A stretch of DNA of 45,736 nt from an uncultured Dysosmobacter sp. (GTDB taxonomy: Bacteria > Bacillota > Clostridia > Oscillospirales > Oscillospiraceae), in assembly GCA_934590165.1 (NCBI GenBank), contig CAKTOO010000024.1, positions 1 through 45,736 of the forward strand. Reading direction: 5' to 3'. Numbering within the stretch: position 1 is the stretch's first letter; every line of letters starts with the position of its first letter. Below the pieces are notes generated by a model. That model had not been told where the DNA came from and ran no database searches. It was given only the letters and a program-made list of their open reading frames with translations. Of the stretch, positions 7,172 through 15,481 are shown in pieces. Position numbers and translations under genes: made by a program.

Positions 7172-8092
7172 TTACTCCTTCAAAACAAAATGCACAGAGG
7201 GGTGATTGGGTACGCAAACGCTATCCTTTTTCACAGCATCCGTCACATAGAGTGCACATTTTCTGGCCCGAATTGCCTCTATCGCAATGGAGGAGGGGCA
7301 GTCATCCGTACGTGTATTGGACACAGAGATCACCGCGTGCTGCGGAGCCAGCATATCCAGCAGTTTTGGTGTAATGGAATCCTTATGACCATGGTGGGGC
7401 AGCTTCATGATGGTGCAAGGCGAGAGGTCATGTTTCTCCCAGCAGGCCGCATAAACATCTCCCGGCAGCTCCACAGAGGTATCCCCACAATTCAGGCGCA
7501 TCCGGATGCTGGTGTTGTTGATGAAATGGTCCAGCTCATCCAGCTCCTTGTCACTGGGGTTTCCCTCCAACACGCTTTGCCAGATCTCCGACTGACGCCG
7601 GAACAGCTCCCGGTCCTCCAGGTAGACCTCTGTGCCAAGGGAAGCTGTTAAACCAGCCGACGGAAGGGACTGTTCAATCAGGCGGATTGCCGTATTTTGC
7701 GCTTCCAAGGTCTTCAATGCCAACAGGTAGATATTCAGAGATTCCAACAGACACCGCGAACCGGCGGAAAAGCCTTTCTCCACCCTCACACGGCCGCCCC
7801 AGTGTTCATGCGGCGGCAGATAGCTGCACCAGAACTCCCGGACATTGACGGTCCTCAGCAATTCCGTCAGTCCTCCACTGTGATCCCGGTGCAAATGGGT
7901 CAGCACCAGCAGATCCAAGGTATGAATGCCCTCCCGCCGGAGAAATTCCGCCGCGGAGATACGCTTGGACTCCGGGCCACCGTCGCCTACGGTGATGTCT
8001 CCGCAGTCCACCAGCATGGAAAACGCCGCACCGGTGTCCCGAATCAAAATGGCATCTCCATAACCGACATTGATAAAATCAAGAGTCAGCAT
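7172..8092 (-). CDS. ComEC/Rec2-like metallo-beta-lactamase-fold hydrolase
   Basis: The protein has 306 residues. The ATG at 8092 is preferred over an in-frame GTG at 8101 because GAAGGA is spaced properly only for the ATG. The MBL-fold metal motif is THLHRDH at residues 65-71, and the later PHHGHKDS and AVISVSN segments are typical of the ComEC/Rec2 C-terminal MBL family. No membrane segment or signal peptide is seen, so it is probably cytoplasmic. The substrate is unknown; candidates are phosphodiesters or nucleotides. The start overlaps the ATPase gene's end by 14 bases, so it is translated with the ABC operon and may act on what that transporter imports. The function is inferred from the fold only. 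Confidence 0.8.
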   Translation of the reverse strand: MLTLDFINVGYGDAILIRDTGAAFSMLVDCGDITVGDGGPESKRISAAEFLRREGIHTLDLLVLTHLHRDHSGGLTELLRTVNVREFWCSYLPPHEHWGGRVRVEKGFSAGSRCLLESLNIYLLALKTLEAQNTAIRLIEQSLPSAGLTASLGTEVYLEDRELFRRQSEIWQSVLEGNPSDKELDELDHFINNTSIRMRLNCGDTSVELPGDVYAACWEKHDLSPCTIMKLPHHGHKDSITPKLLDMLAPQHAVISVSNTRTDDCPSSIAIEAIRARKCALYVTDAVKKDSVCVPNHPSVHFVLKE

Positions 8093-9170
8093 CGGTACCA
8101 CCGTCCTTCAAAATGTGGAGCTTATGCGTATCCAAGCACAGTTTCACATGTCCAGAACGGGCGCCGGTCAGGTCCACATTGGCGTCGTCGATGACAAAGG
8201 TCTCCTGACCAACCCGCACCCAATAGCGGATCATCCGGCCCAGGAAACTGTAATTCTCGATGACGCCGTCCAGCACCGCACCTTCGGGAAGGGGCTCCCC
8301 TTCAGAAGCCAGATGGATGCACTCCGGGCGGACCACCAGGGTAATCTCCTCTCCGGCGGAGGCCGGGACTTCCGTGGGGACCCGCAGCGTCATGCCGCAG
8401 TGCTCCACGGTCAACGCATTTCCGTCGGTCTCCAGAACCCTGGAATCCAGGAAGTTGACCGTGCCTACAAAGTCCGCAACAAAGCGGTTTGCTGGGCGGA
8501 AGTAAATCTCCCACGGCGTACCGACTTGCTCCACACGGCCCTTACGCATGACCGCGATGATATCGGACATGGACAGGGCCTCGTCCTGGTCATGGGTCAC
8601 ATAGATAGCCGTGATACCTAATTTCCTCTGAATCTGCCGCAGTTCCGTGCGCACATCCACACGGAGCTTGGCATCCAGGTTGGACAACGGCTCGTCCAGC
8701 AGCAGAATCTCCTGTCCCATGACCAACGCCCGGGCAAAGGCCACCCGCTGTTGCTGTCCGCCGGACATCTCCTTGGGGAACCGCTTTTCCAGCCCCGTCA
8801 GGTTAAACATTTCCAGCATCTCCGCCACCCGGCGGTCCATCTCCTCCTTTGGTGTCTTGGTCAACTTCAGTCCGTATGCGATGTTCTCATACACGGTCAT
8901 GTGGGGAAACAGGGCGTATTCCTGGAACACCAGTGGCGTATTGCGCTTAAAGGGCGGCAGACCATTCATCCGCTTGCCGCCCACCAGCACGTCGCCCTCC
9001 TCCGGTTCGGAGAAGCCCGCCAGCTGGCGCATCAGGGTGGTTTTTCCGCAGCCAGAGGGCCCCAGCAGCGTCACGAAGGAACCCTTGGGGATCTCCAAAG
9101 AGACATGGTCCAGGGCTGTAAAGTCGCCAAACCGCTTGACGACGTTCTTAAATTCAATATAAGCAGCCAT
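8079..9170 (-). CDS. ABC transporter ATPase, iron/phosphonate/polyamine type
   Basis: The protein has 363 residues from the ATG at 9170 (GAGGAGGG upstream); the longer frame from 9218 runs into the permease gene. Walker A is GPSGCGKT (37-44), the signature is MSGGQQQR and Walker B is ILLLDEPLSNLD, followed by a TOBE-type C-terminal regulatory region (about 240-355). This is the FbpC/PotA/PhnT layout of importers for ferric iron, polyamines or 2-aminoethylphosphonate. It energises the permease encoded 16 bases upstream. The substrate cannot be told from the ATPase. Confidence 0.92.
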   Translation of the reverse strand: MAAYIEFKNVVKRFGDFTALDHVSLEIPKGSFVTLLGPSGCGKTTLMRQLAGFSEPEEGDVLVGGKRMNGLPPFKRNTPLVFQEYALFPHMTVYENIAYGLKLTKTPKEEMDRRVAEMLEMFNLTGLEKRFPKEMSGGQQQRVAFARALVMGQEILLLDEPLSNLDAKLRVDVRTELRQIQRKLGITAIYVTHDQDEALSMSDIIAVMRKGRVEQVGTPWEIYFRPANRFVADFVGTVNFLDSRVLETDGNALTVEHCGMTLRVPTEVPASAGEEITLVVRPECIHLASEGEPLPEGAVLDGVIENYSFLGRMIRYWVRVGQETFVIDDANVDLTGARSGHVKLCLDTHKLHILKDGGTDADS

Positions 9171-9186
9171 ATTGCTTCCCTCCTCG

Positions 9187-10836
9187 TTACAATTCCAGTT
9201 TGATGCCCTGCTTACCAAGGACCCACTGCGCCAGCTTCAGCACAGTAAAGGCGATGGTGATCAGGACAATGGTAAAGGCGGCAGCTTCACCGTACTGGCC
9301 GCTCTGCACCAGCACCATCACGGAGATCGTGCCCACCGTGGTCTCCGGCGCATACAGGAAGATCACCACGCTCAGACAGGTTACGGAACGCAGGAAAGAC
9401 AGCACGAAGCTGGACATGAAGGGGGCTTTCAGCAGGGGGATGATCACATCCTTAAAGGAGCGGAAGCTGTTGGCGCCCAGGTTCAGCGCTGCGTCCTCCA
9501 CCGACGCACCGATTTGCTGCAGGCCGGCTGTGGCGGAGCTGTAACAGGTTGGAATATTCCAGAACAGCAGTGCCAGGACCATGATGAGGAAGGTACCGGT
9601 CAGCTCCAGAGGCTTGGTGTTGAAGGCCATGACAAAGCCGATGCCCAGGAACATGCCAGGGATGGCGCCGGGCAGGATGCCCAGGAAGTCCAGGAACTTG
9701 TTGATGCCCACCTGCTTCTTCTGCACGATGTAGGCCAGCACCATAGCCAGGAACGCCGCGCCCAGAGAGGCCATGAAGGCATAGCGGATGGAGTTCCAGA
9801 TCTGCTTGCCCTTGAGGAACACATACTGGAGATTCTCCAGCGTCAGGGACCAGTCGTACCCCCAGGTCTTGGTAAAGGCGCCATAGAACAGTGTGCCGTA
9901 GACCAGCAGGATAAACAGGGACATGAACATGGTCAAGGTGAACAGCCCCCACTTCACCCACTTGGGCACCGGGAAGGGGTTCAGGGATATTTCTTTGCCG
10001 GTGATGGTAACATAGGAACGCCTCCCCACCCAGAAACGCTGCACCATGAACAAAATCACCGCCGGGATCAGCAGGGCCACTGCCAGAACGGAGGCGGTCT
10101 TCATATCGTACCAGCCGGAAATCTGCATGTACGCCTCCGTGGGCAGCAGTGCCAGATCGCCGCCGATCATCTGGGGATTACCGAAGTCGGTCAGCACGTT
10201 GCAGGCCGCCACCAGCGCGCCGCCGGCTACACCGGGCCGGCACAGGGGCCAAAACACATCCCGGAACACCTGCCAGCGGGTGGCGCCCATGTTATACGCC
10301 GCATATTCCAGATTCGTGGAGATGGAGCGGATCACGCCATAAATGACAGAATAGGCATATGGAAAGAAAGTAACTGTCTGCACGATCCAAAGGCCGAACC
10401 AGCCGTAGATGTCCACATGCAGGCCCAGAAGCTGCTTGGTCACGATACCCTGGACGCCGAACAGTAGGATATAGCTGAGGGCTACAATAAACGGTGGGGA
10501 GACAATGGGGAGCAGCGTCACAAATTTGAACAGGCCCTTGCAGGGCACATCCAGACGTGCGATGACATAGGCAAAGAGAAATGCCACAGCAGTGCAGGAA
10601 ATGGTGGAGATCAGTGTCATGAACAAGCTGTTTTTGATTGCCTTGAACCAGCGAATCTTGGTAAACAGCTTCATGTAGTCCGCCGCGCCGGGGAAGATAA
10701 TCACGCGGATGACCGGGTATACCACAAAAAATCCGACAAATAAAATGATGGCCAGGATCGCCAGCAGGAGCAGCGGCTCGTTTTTCAGCCGTTTCATCTC
10801 TTTGACTGCTTCCCGGGCGGAAGTTCGTGCTACCAT
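9187..10836 (-). CDS. fused two-domain ABC permease (FbpB/ThiP type)
   Basis: The protein has 549 residues with about twelve membrane segments in two homologous halves. Each half carries an EAA-type cytoplasmic loop: EYAAYNMGATRWQVFRDV in the first, EDAALNLGANSFRSFKDV in the second. One polypeptide thus replaces the usual permease dimer, as in ferric-iron and thiamine importers. Start at 10836, after AAAGGAG. It lies between the binding-protein gene (70-base gap with a strong hairpin) and the ATPase gene. Confidence 0.92.
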   Translation of the reverse strand: MVARTSAREAVKEMKRLKNEPLLLLAILAIILFVGFFVVYPVIRVIIFPGAADYMKLFTKIRWFKAIKNSLFMTLISTISCTAVAFLFAYVIARLDVPCKGLFKFVTLLPIVSPPFIVALSYILLFGVQGIVTKQLLGLHVDIYGWFGLWIVQTVTFFPYAYSVIYGVIRSISTNLEYAAYNMGATRWQVFRDVFWPLCRPGVAGGALVAACNVLTDFGNPQMIGGDLALLPTEAYMQISGWYDMKTASVLAVALLIPAVILFMVQRFWVGRRSYVTITGKEISLNPFPVPKWVKWGLFTLTMFMSLFILLVYGTLFYGAFTKTWGYDWSLTLENLQYVFLKGKQIWNSIRYAFMASLGAAFLAMVLAYIVQKKQVGINKFLDFLGILPGAIPGMFLGIGFVMAFNTKPLELTGTFLIMVLALLFWNIPTCYSSATAGLQQIGASVEDAALNLGANSFRSFKDVIIPLLKAPFMSSFVLSFLRSVTCLSVVIFLYAPETTVGTISVMVLVQSGQYGEAAAFTIVLITIAFTVLKLAQWVLGKQGIKLEL

Positions 10837-10863
10837 TTGGGGTCACTCCTTTCGGTGTCGAGA

Positions 10864-10895
10864 AAGCGCCTGCCTGCTGCGGCAGGCAGGCGCTT
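10864..10895 (-). promoter_or_regulatory. intercistronic hairpin between binding protein and permease genes
   Basis: A 14-bp perfect stem (10864-10877 with 10882-10895), four-base loop, no strong T run on the minus strand. Such hairpins often protect the binding-protein mRNA and lower downstream expression, giving more binding protein than permease. Confidence 0.65.
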
Positions 10896-10907
10896 AAATT
10901 GCCGGGA

Positions 10908-11984
10908 TTATCGTTTGGAGGTGATCTCAGCCTCGAACTTCTCCAGGACAGCTTCCTTCATGGAGGATGCCTTGGCACGGTCATAGTTCACCAGATCCAC
11001 TTCGCTCAGAGCAGGCAAGCCCTTGGGGGCGGCCACATCGTCCCGGACGGGATAGCGGTAGGAGGTGGCAACGCTCAGCTCCTGGGCTTCCTTGGTCAGC
11101 AACCAGTCGATAAAGACCTTGGCGTTTTCGGTGTTGGGGCCGCCCTTGACGATGGCGGAGCCGCCGATCTCGTAAGCAGTCTGTTTGGGGATGATGAGCT
11201 TCAGGGGATAGCCCTCCTGCTGGGTCTTGAAGCTGTCATGGCCCCAGGCGATGGAGGCAATGAACTCACCGGTGGCAACGGGGCTGATGACGTCTCCGGC
11301 GCCCTTGTAGTAATGATGTACGTTCTTATCCAAAGCCTTCAGGTAATCCCAGGCACCATCCTCGCCCAGGCGGAAGATCTGGCAGGCGGTGGCAATGTAG
11401 GCGCCGCCCGCGGTGGTAGGATTGGCCCAAACGAACACGTCCTTATAGGCGGGGTCCAGCAGGTCGTCCCAGGTCTCGGGCATCTTCACGCCCTTGGGCG
11501 CCAGCTCTTTCTCGAAACGCTCCTCGTTGACGATGATGCTCAGAACGCCCATGTACCAGCCCTGCCAGAGGTGGTTGGGGTCATTGAATCGCTCGTCCAG
11601 GTCGTCGTTGTTGGGGGAGTCATAGGCCTCAAAAGCACCTGCGTCGGACAGGGAGCCGTACAGGTCCACGGAGCCGCCCACCAGAATGTCCGCCTTAGGG
11701 CTGCCCATTTCCGCCTGCACACGGGCCACGGCGTCGCCGCCACCCAGGGAGATGTATTCGATCTCAATGCCGGTATCCTGCTTGAATTGCTTGGCAATGG
11801 CAATGGTATTGTCTTCGTTCAGTGCGGAGTAAACCACAAGCTTGCCGCCGGTCTTGGTCTCTTCGGCGGGCTGTTCCGTTTTCTCGGTTTCTTTCTCGGG
11901 AGCGGGTTCTTCCTTACCACCGCCGCAGGCTGCTAGGGACAGGACCATTGCCAGCGCCAGCATCAGGCTCAGAAGCTTCTTCAT
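10908..11984 (-). CDS. ABC substrate-binding lipoprotein
   Basis: The protein has 358 residues. ATG at 11984, with AAAGGAG upstream. A lipoprotein signal peptide (KK, hydrophobic core, lipobox LAAC) is followed by a Glu/Pro/Lys-rich linker, so it is anchored outside the membrane. The mature part begins KLVVYSALNED and contains PETWDDLLDPAYKD, typical of the AfuA/FbpA-like binding proteins of iron, phosphonate or sugar-phosphate importers. I do not see the paired tyrosines of classical ferric-binding proteins clearly enough to name iron. First gene of the operon, divergent from the fusion regulator. Confidence 0.9.
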   Translation of the reverse strand: MKKLLSLMLALAMVLSLAACGGGKEEPAPEKETEKTEQPAEETKTGGKLVVYSALNEDNTIAIAKQFKQDTGIEIEYISLGGGDAVARVQAEMGSPKADILVGGSVDLYGSLSDAGAFEAYDSPNNDDLDERFNDPNHLWQGWYMGVLSIIVNEERFEKELAPKGVKMPETWDDLLDPAYKDVFVWANPTTAGGAYIATACQIFRLGEDGAWDYLKALDKNVHHYYKGAGDVISPVATGEFIASIAWGHDSFKTQQEGYPLKLIIPKQTAYEIGGSAIVKGGPNTENAKVFIDWLLTKEAQELSVATSYRYPVRDDVAAPKGLPALSEVDLVNYDRAKASSMKEAVLEKFEAEITSKR

Positions 11985-12042
11985 ATGACACAACTCCTTT
12001 TCATCAACAAAATATTTGAGGGTTCCGTTCCTCTATGGTTTC

Positions 12043-12071
12043 ACTGTAAATCAAAAATTGGTACGTGTCAA
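12043..12071 (-). promoter_or_regulatory. promoter of the ABC operon
   Basis: On the minus strand TTGACA, 17 bases, then TACAGT, about 60 bases upstream of the binding-protein start. Confidence 0.75.
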
Positions 12072-12178
12072 TTTATTTTTCGATTTTTTACATAGGCCGC
12101 ACAATATTTTAACACATCGTCTGTTTTATTCTTCTATTTTTATACAATTTAAACATAAAAAAATAAATGAATTTTGTC

Positions 12179-12207
12179 TTGTCAAGTTATTTCCACCATA
12201 GTACAAT
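12179..12207 (+). promoter_or_regulatory. promoter of the fusion regulator gene
   Basis: TTGTCA, 17 bases, TACAAT, about 30 bases before the start. It lies back to back with the ABC promoter in a 252-base AT-rich divergent region, where an operator would be expected; I could not pick out a clear palindrome. Confidence 0.7.
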
Positions 12208-12236
12208 AAAATAAAATTGCAGTGGGAGGGATGCAG

Positions 12237-14426
12237 ATGCCTACCATCAAGGATATAGCCCGGGAAGCAGGCGTCTCCCATGGCACGGTATCCAATGTCA
12301 TCAATGGCCGAGGGAATGTCAGCGTGGAAAAAATTCAGTTGGTCTGGCAGGCGGCAGAAAAGCTGGGCTACAAAGTAAACACAAAAGCCCAGAGCCTGCG
12401 CCAGGGTAAGGACCGGGCTATCGCTGTCCTGCTGCCCGGTATTGAGGACGCCCGGTATGCCGCCATGTACGAGGTTTTTCAAAGCGAATTTGTGCAGCGG
12501 GGCTACTCCGTGCAACTCTACTCCACCCGCTCCATGGAGACTACGGAACAGGCCATGCTGTCTGACGCGCTGAACGCCCGGGTCAGTGCGGTCATCACCA
12601 GCTCCTGCCTGCCGGATGCCGTCAACCGGTATCGGGCTGAGACCGCAGACCTTCCGTTGGTGTTCCTTCAGCGGTCCGGGCCCGCATATACGGATGTGAT
12701 GTATGCCGATTTTGACCCGGAGCGGGCGGGACAGGAAATCGGTCAGTACCTTCGGCAGCACCGTGCCGGCAGGATCGGTCTTTTTACGGAAACATCCTCT
12801 ATGACGGACGCATCCCTGTTTCTCCAGGGCTTTCAGGCTGTCTATCCTGCTGATGACCTGTCCGTCACTGTCATAGGCTGCCCAAACCACCAAATCGACC
12901 TGCGGGCTTTTGAGTTCTTTGATCCGGACACCGCATACGACTATATCATCTGCACAGACTCCCGGCGGGAAGCCGCTCTGCGGGCAGCATCCGCCTACGC
13001 CAGCCGTCAGGCCTGCCCCCGCTTTATTACCCAATCCATCCGCTCCGCTGTGACAGACCCCAACGCGCTGGTCTACGAGCTGGACTATAAGCGGCTAGCA
13101 CACCGGATCGTCAAGACCCTTTGCAACCGCTTAGATGAGAAAGCGTCTCTTCCTCCGCAGCTCCATATGGAAAACAACGGTTTCCGTACCCCCGTTTCTA
13201 CCCCGGCGCTGTCTGAGCAGTGTCTGCGGATGCTGACTATGGCCTCTCCTTCCACAGCAGCCCTGTCTTATCTGCTGCCTCATCTGGAAAAAAGCACGGG
13301 TATCCATTTGGAGCTGACGGTCCTTCCGTCTCTGCGGGATGTCTATGATGTGCTCCAGACACCCGCCCGCAGCCGGTATGACCTGATCCGGATGGACGTC
13401 GCCTGGATGGATGAGCTGGCGGAGCGGCTGTTCCGTCCGTTGGATCAGATTCCCTTTAACTGGGACAGCCTGCTGTCGAAGGTAATCCCGGAGTTGGGCG
13501 AGAACTATACGACCTCCCGCGGTACACGGTACTGTGTCCCCTACGACCCCAGTACGCAGCTAATGTTCTACCGCCGGGACTTGTTTACCGATCCCACCTA
13601 TAAGCGCATGTACTTCGAGACCTTCCGCAAAGAACTGGAAGTGCCCCAAACCTTCGAGGAATACAACCGCATTGCCGCGTTTTTTACCCGCAGCCAAAAC
13701 CCGGGCTCCCCTGTGCAGTACGGTTCGGCTGTTGCGGTGGGCAATGTGGTCACAAGCCCCAGTGAATTTATGCCCCGCCTGTTTGAAGCCGGCGGTGATC
13801 TGCTGGACAGTCGCGGACGCATCACTATCAACGCACCGGAAGCTCTGTCCGCACTGAAAAACTATCAGCAGACCTACGCCTGTTCGGACCGCACCATCCA
13901 TGATGTCTGGAAAAACGTGCTGGAGGGTTTTGCCGACGGTTCCGCCGCCATGACTGTGGTCTTCATCAACTATGCCTCCCACATTCTGAACTCCAAGATG
14001 TCCAGCATCACCGGAAAACTGGGATTTGCGCCGGTCCCCGGCGGCATTCCCCTTCTGGGCGGTGGTGTGGTGGGCATCACCCGGGACTGCGCGCACCCGG
14101 AGACCGCCTGTGCTTTCCTATCATGGCTGTATTCAGACTTGGTGGCTCCTGTCTTCACTACTCTTGGCGGTCTCTCTCCCTGCCGCTCTGCCTACGGGAA
14201 CCGGGATATCAACGAGCGGTATCCCTGGCTCTCGACGGCACGCCGTAGCTTCCCCCGCGCTCATCGCCGCGGGAACAGCAGCTATTACAGCAATTTCAGT
14301 GAACTTCAGTTGGAAAACATCATTGCTTCTTGCGTACAGAAAACGCTTCTGGGCGTCATCGGTGCCGAAGACGCCTTGCAGCAGGCACAGGTAAGCTGTG
14401 AATCTTATTTCCATCCCAGTTTATAG
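12237..14426 (+). CDS. LacI-type regulator fused to a solute-binding-protein domain
   Basis: The protein has 729 residues, about twice a normal LacI regulator. The ATG at 12237 is best spaced from GGGAGGG; the ATG at 12231 is too close. Residues 1-50 form the LacI helix-turn-helix and hinge start (IKDIAREAGVSHGTVSNVING). Residues about 60-320 look like the type 1 periplasmic-binding-like sensor. From about 335 to 729 there is a second, type 2 binding fold like family 1 extracellular solute-binding proteins (YDLIRMDVAWMDELAERL, PQTFEEYNRIAAFFT, and FINYASHIL near the hinge). There is no signal peptide, so the binding domain should be cytoplasmic. It is divergent from the ABC operon and probably controls it, reading a ligand with one or both sensor domains. 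Confidence 0.88.
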   Translation: MPTIKDIAREAGVSHGTVSNVINGRGNVSVEKIQLVWQAAEKLGYKVNTKAQSLRQGKDRAIAVLLPGIEDARYAAMYEVFQSEFVQRGYSVQLYSTRSMETTEQAMLSDALNARVSAVITSSCLPDAVNRYRAETADLPLVFLQRSGPAYTDVMYADFDPERAGQEIGQYLRQHRAGRIGLFTETSSMTDASLFLQGFQAVYPADDLSVTVIGCPNHQIDLRAFEFFDPDTAYDYIICTDSRREAALRAASAYASRQACPRFITQSIRSAVTDPNALVYELDYKRLAHRIVKTLCNRLDEKASLPPQLHMENNGFRTPVSTPALSEQCLRMLTMASPSTAALSYLLPHLEKSTGIHLELTVLPSLRDVYDVLQTPARSRYDLIRMDVAWMDELAERLFRPLDQIPFNWDSLLSKVIPELGENYTTSRGTRYCVPYDPSTQLMFYRRDLFTDPTYKRMYFETFRKELEVPQTFEEYNRIAAFFTRSQNPGSPVQYGSAVAVGNVVTSPSEFMPRLFEAGGDLLDSRGRITINAPEALSALKNYQQTYACSDRTIHDVWKNVLEGFADGSAAMTVVFINYASHILNSKMSSITGKLGFAPVPGGIPLLGGGVVGITRDCAHPETACAFLSWLYSDLVAPVFTTLGGLSPCRSAYGNRDINERYPWLSTARRSFPRAHRRGNSSYYSNFSELQLENIIASCVQKTLLGVIGAEDALQQAQVSCESYFHPSL

Positions 14427-14518
14427 GTCTACTCTCCTTATTTCAGTCGTAACAAAAGTCAAGTAGAAATTTCAAGGCTAAGATGATGACTTGAATCGTA
14501 AAGAGGCCTATTACCAGA

Positions 14519-14561
14519 AAGTGCCCGGTGGAATCCATTTTCGGGATTCTACCGGGCACTT
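14519..14561. repeat. terminator-like inverted repeat, copy 1
   Basis: Arms of about 17 bases (GTGCCCGG, then GAATCC, and the complement) around a short loop. The core and the right flank (AATATTTCAGTGTTCC) resemble 19433-19490, where the arms differ but pair, so this is probably the same family of hairpin. Confidence 0.5.
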
Positions 14562-15024
14562 GTAATATTTCAGTGTTCCATCTTTGATGTTCACAGCAAA
14601 ACCTCCTCTGTAAAAATAGCGAGGAGAATGCAGTGACTGAACCGCCAAGCAATTAACAGATGTTAAAACAATCCTTAGCGTGCGGGCTCCGAGCGCCACT
14701 TATTTGTGCTTGAAAAGGCGATTCCAGCACTGATTGCCATACTGTTTTGAGTTCTTGATACAATCTACGACTCACATCACCGTGCGTTGTAGTGTGCATT
14801 CCCCTCAAACTAATTCTACAAGAAAGGCGGCTGTTTGTCTGCGCTCTTTCTTTCCTATTTGTGCGGACTCAAAGCGGCCGAATGGTTGATTGCCATGTCT
14901 GTTCTGGTGCTGAATCTCCGTAAGATTCAGTGCACCGTTTTCCAACTGCTTGCGTATTTGCGGGCTATTTTCTCACTCCAGGAAAAATGGGCCATTGTTC
15001 AGTAGTCATTATCATAGAACAGCG

Positions 15025-15058
15025 TCCGGCCCGGCAATACTGCCGGACCGGATTTTTT
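15025..15058 (+). terminator. orphan intrinsic terminator
   Basis: TCCGGCCCGGCA pairs with TGCCGGACCGGA (one mismatch) around ATAC, then TTTTTT. No gene ends before it. Confidence 0.7.
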
Positions 15059-15305
15059 GTGTACCAAGGGCTTTGACAGCTATGGGCATCAATTCCGATT
15101 CGAGTAGCTTTGCTGCCCAGTTAAAGGCTCTGTGAAGCATAATAATCTGAATCTGTATATTGGATACTACCGTTAGACTTTCCATGTGGAATTCAGGAAA
15201 TTCGCGCCGATACGGACCACATTCGCAGTATTATGGGCGCTCCGCCGCAGGTACGTCTGACAAAAGTCATTCCATAACAGCTCAACATCATTGCGTAAAT
15301 ATAGC

Positions 15306-15360
15306 GCAGCCATTGAGGAATAGAGTTTTCTCTATTCCTCAATGGCTGCAATGGCTGCGC
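15306..15360. repeat. 20-bp perfect palindrome upstream of sbcD
   Basis: The arms 15306-15325 and 15330-15349 pair perfectly around TTTT. The right side continues with a second copy of AATGGCTGC and then GCGCTTTT, so the outer GCGCAGCC can pair with either copy, giving two alternative foldings. Confidence 0.7.
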
Positions 15361-15422
15361 TTTTGACTTAACTGAATGGTTTTATCGGCTTAAGTCTGAA
15401 TTACAGAATGGCAGGGGGCCTG

Positions 15423-15450
15423 TTGCCCTTTTCTCAAAAAACATTATAAT
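15423..15450 (+). promoter_or_regulatory. sbcDC promoter
   Basis: TTGCCC, 16 bases, TATAAT (15445-15450), about 30 bases before the sbcD start. The -10 box is perfect, the -35 box is weak. Confidence 0.6.
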
Positions 15451-15481
15451 AGAGGTATGAAAATCACTTCAGAGGTGGCCC

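Larger units (their letters stand above)
14427..15481. other. gene-poor kilobase with hairpins
   Basis: I find no convincing gene here. It holds the inverted repeat at 14519-14561, a terminator at 15025-15058 and a strong palindrome at 15306-15349. One very short minus-strand frame (about 14511-14597, 28 residues, GTG start after GAGGAGG) overlaps the first hairpin and may be chance. The terminator at 15025 has no gene before it, so an unannotated RNA in 14600-15025 is possible. The frame ending at 15077 has codon-like sequence but no recognisable family. Confidence 0.5.

Noticed and set aside
9172..10467. Long plus-strand frame across the ABC permease
   Set aside because: Shadow frame; the minus strand encodes two homologous permease halves with EAA loops.
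10864..10895. Terminator between binding-protein and permease genes
   Set aside because: The stem is strong but there is no T run on the minus strand, so it is called an intercistronic hairpin instead.
15175..15277. Short frame ending in VRLTKVIP before sbcD
   Set aside because: It looks somewhat protein-like but has no start and no family I can name; left as a note for the gap.
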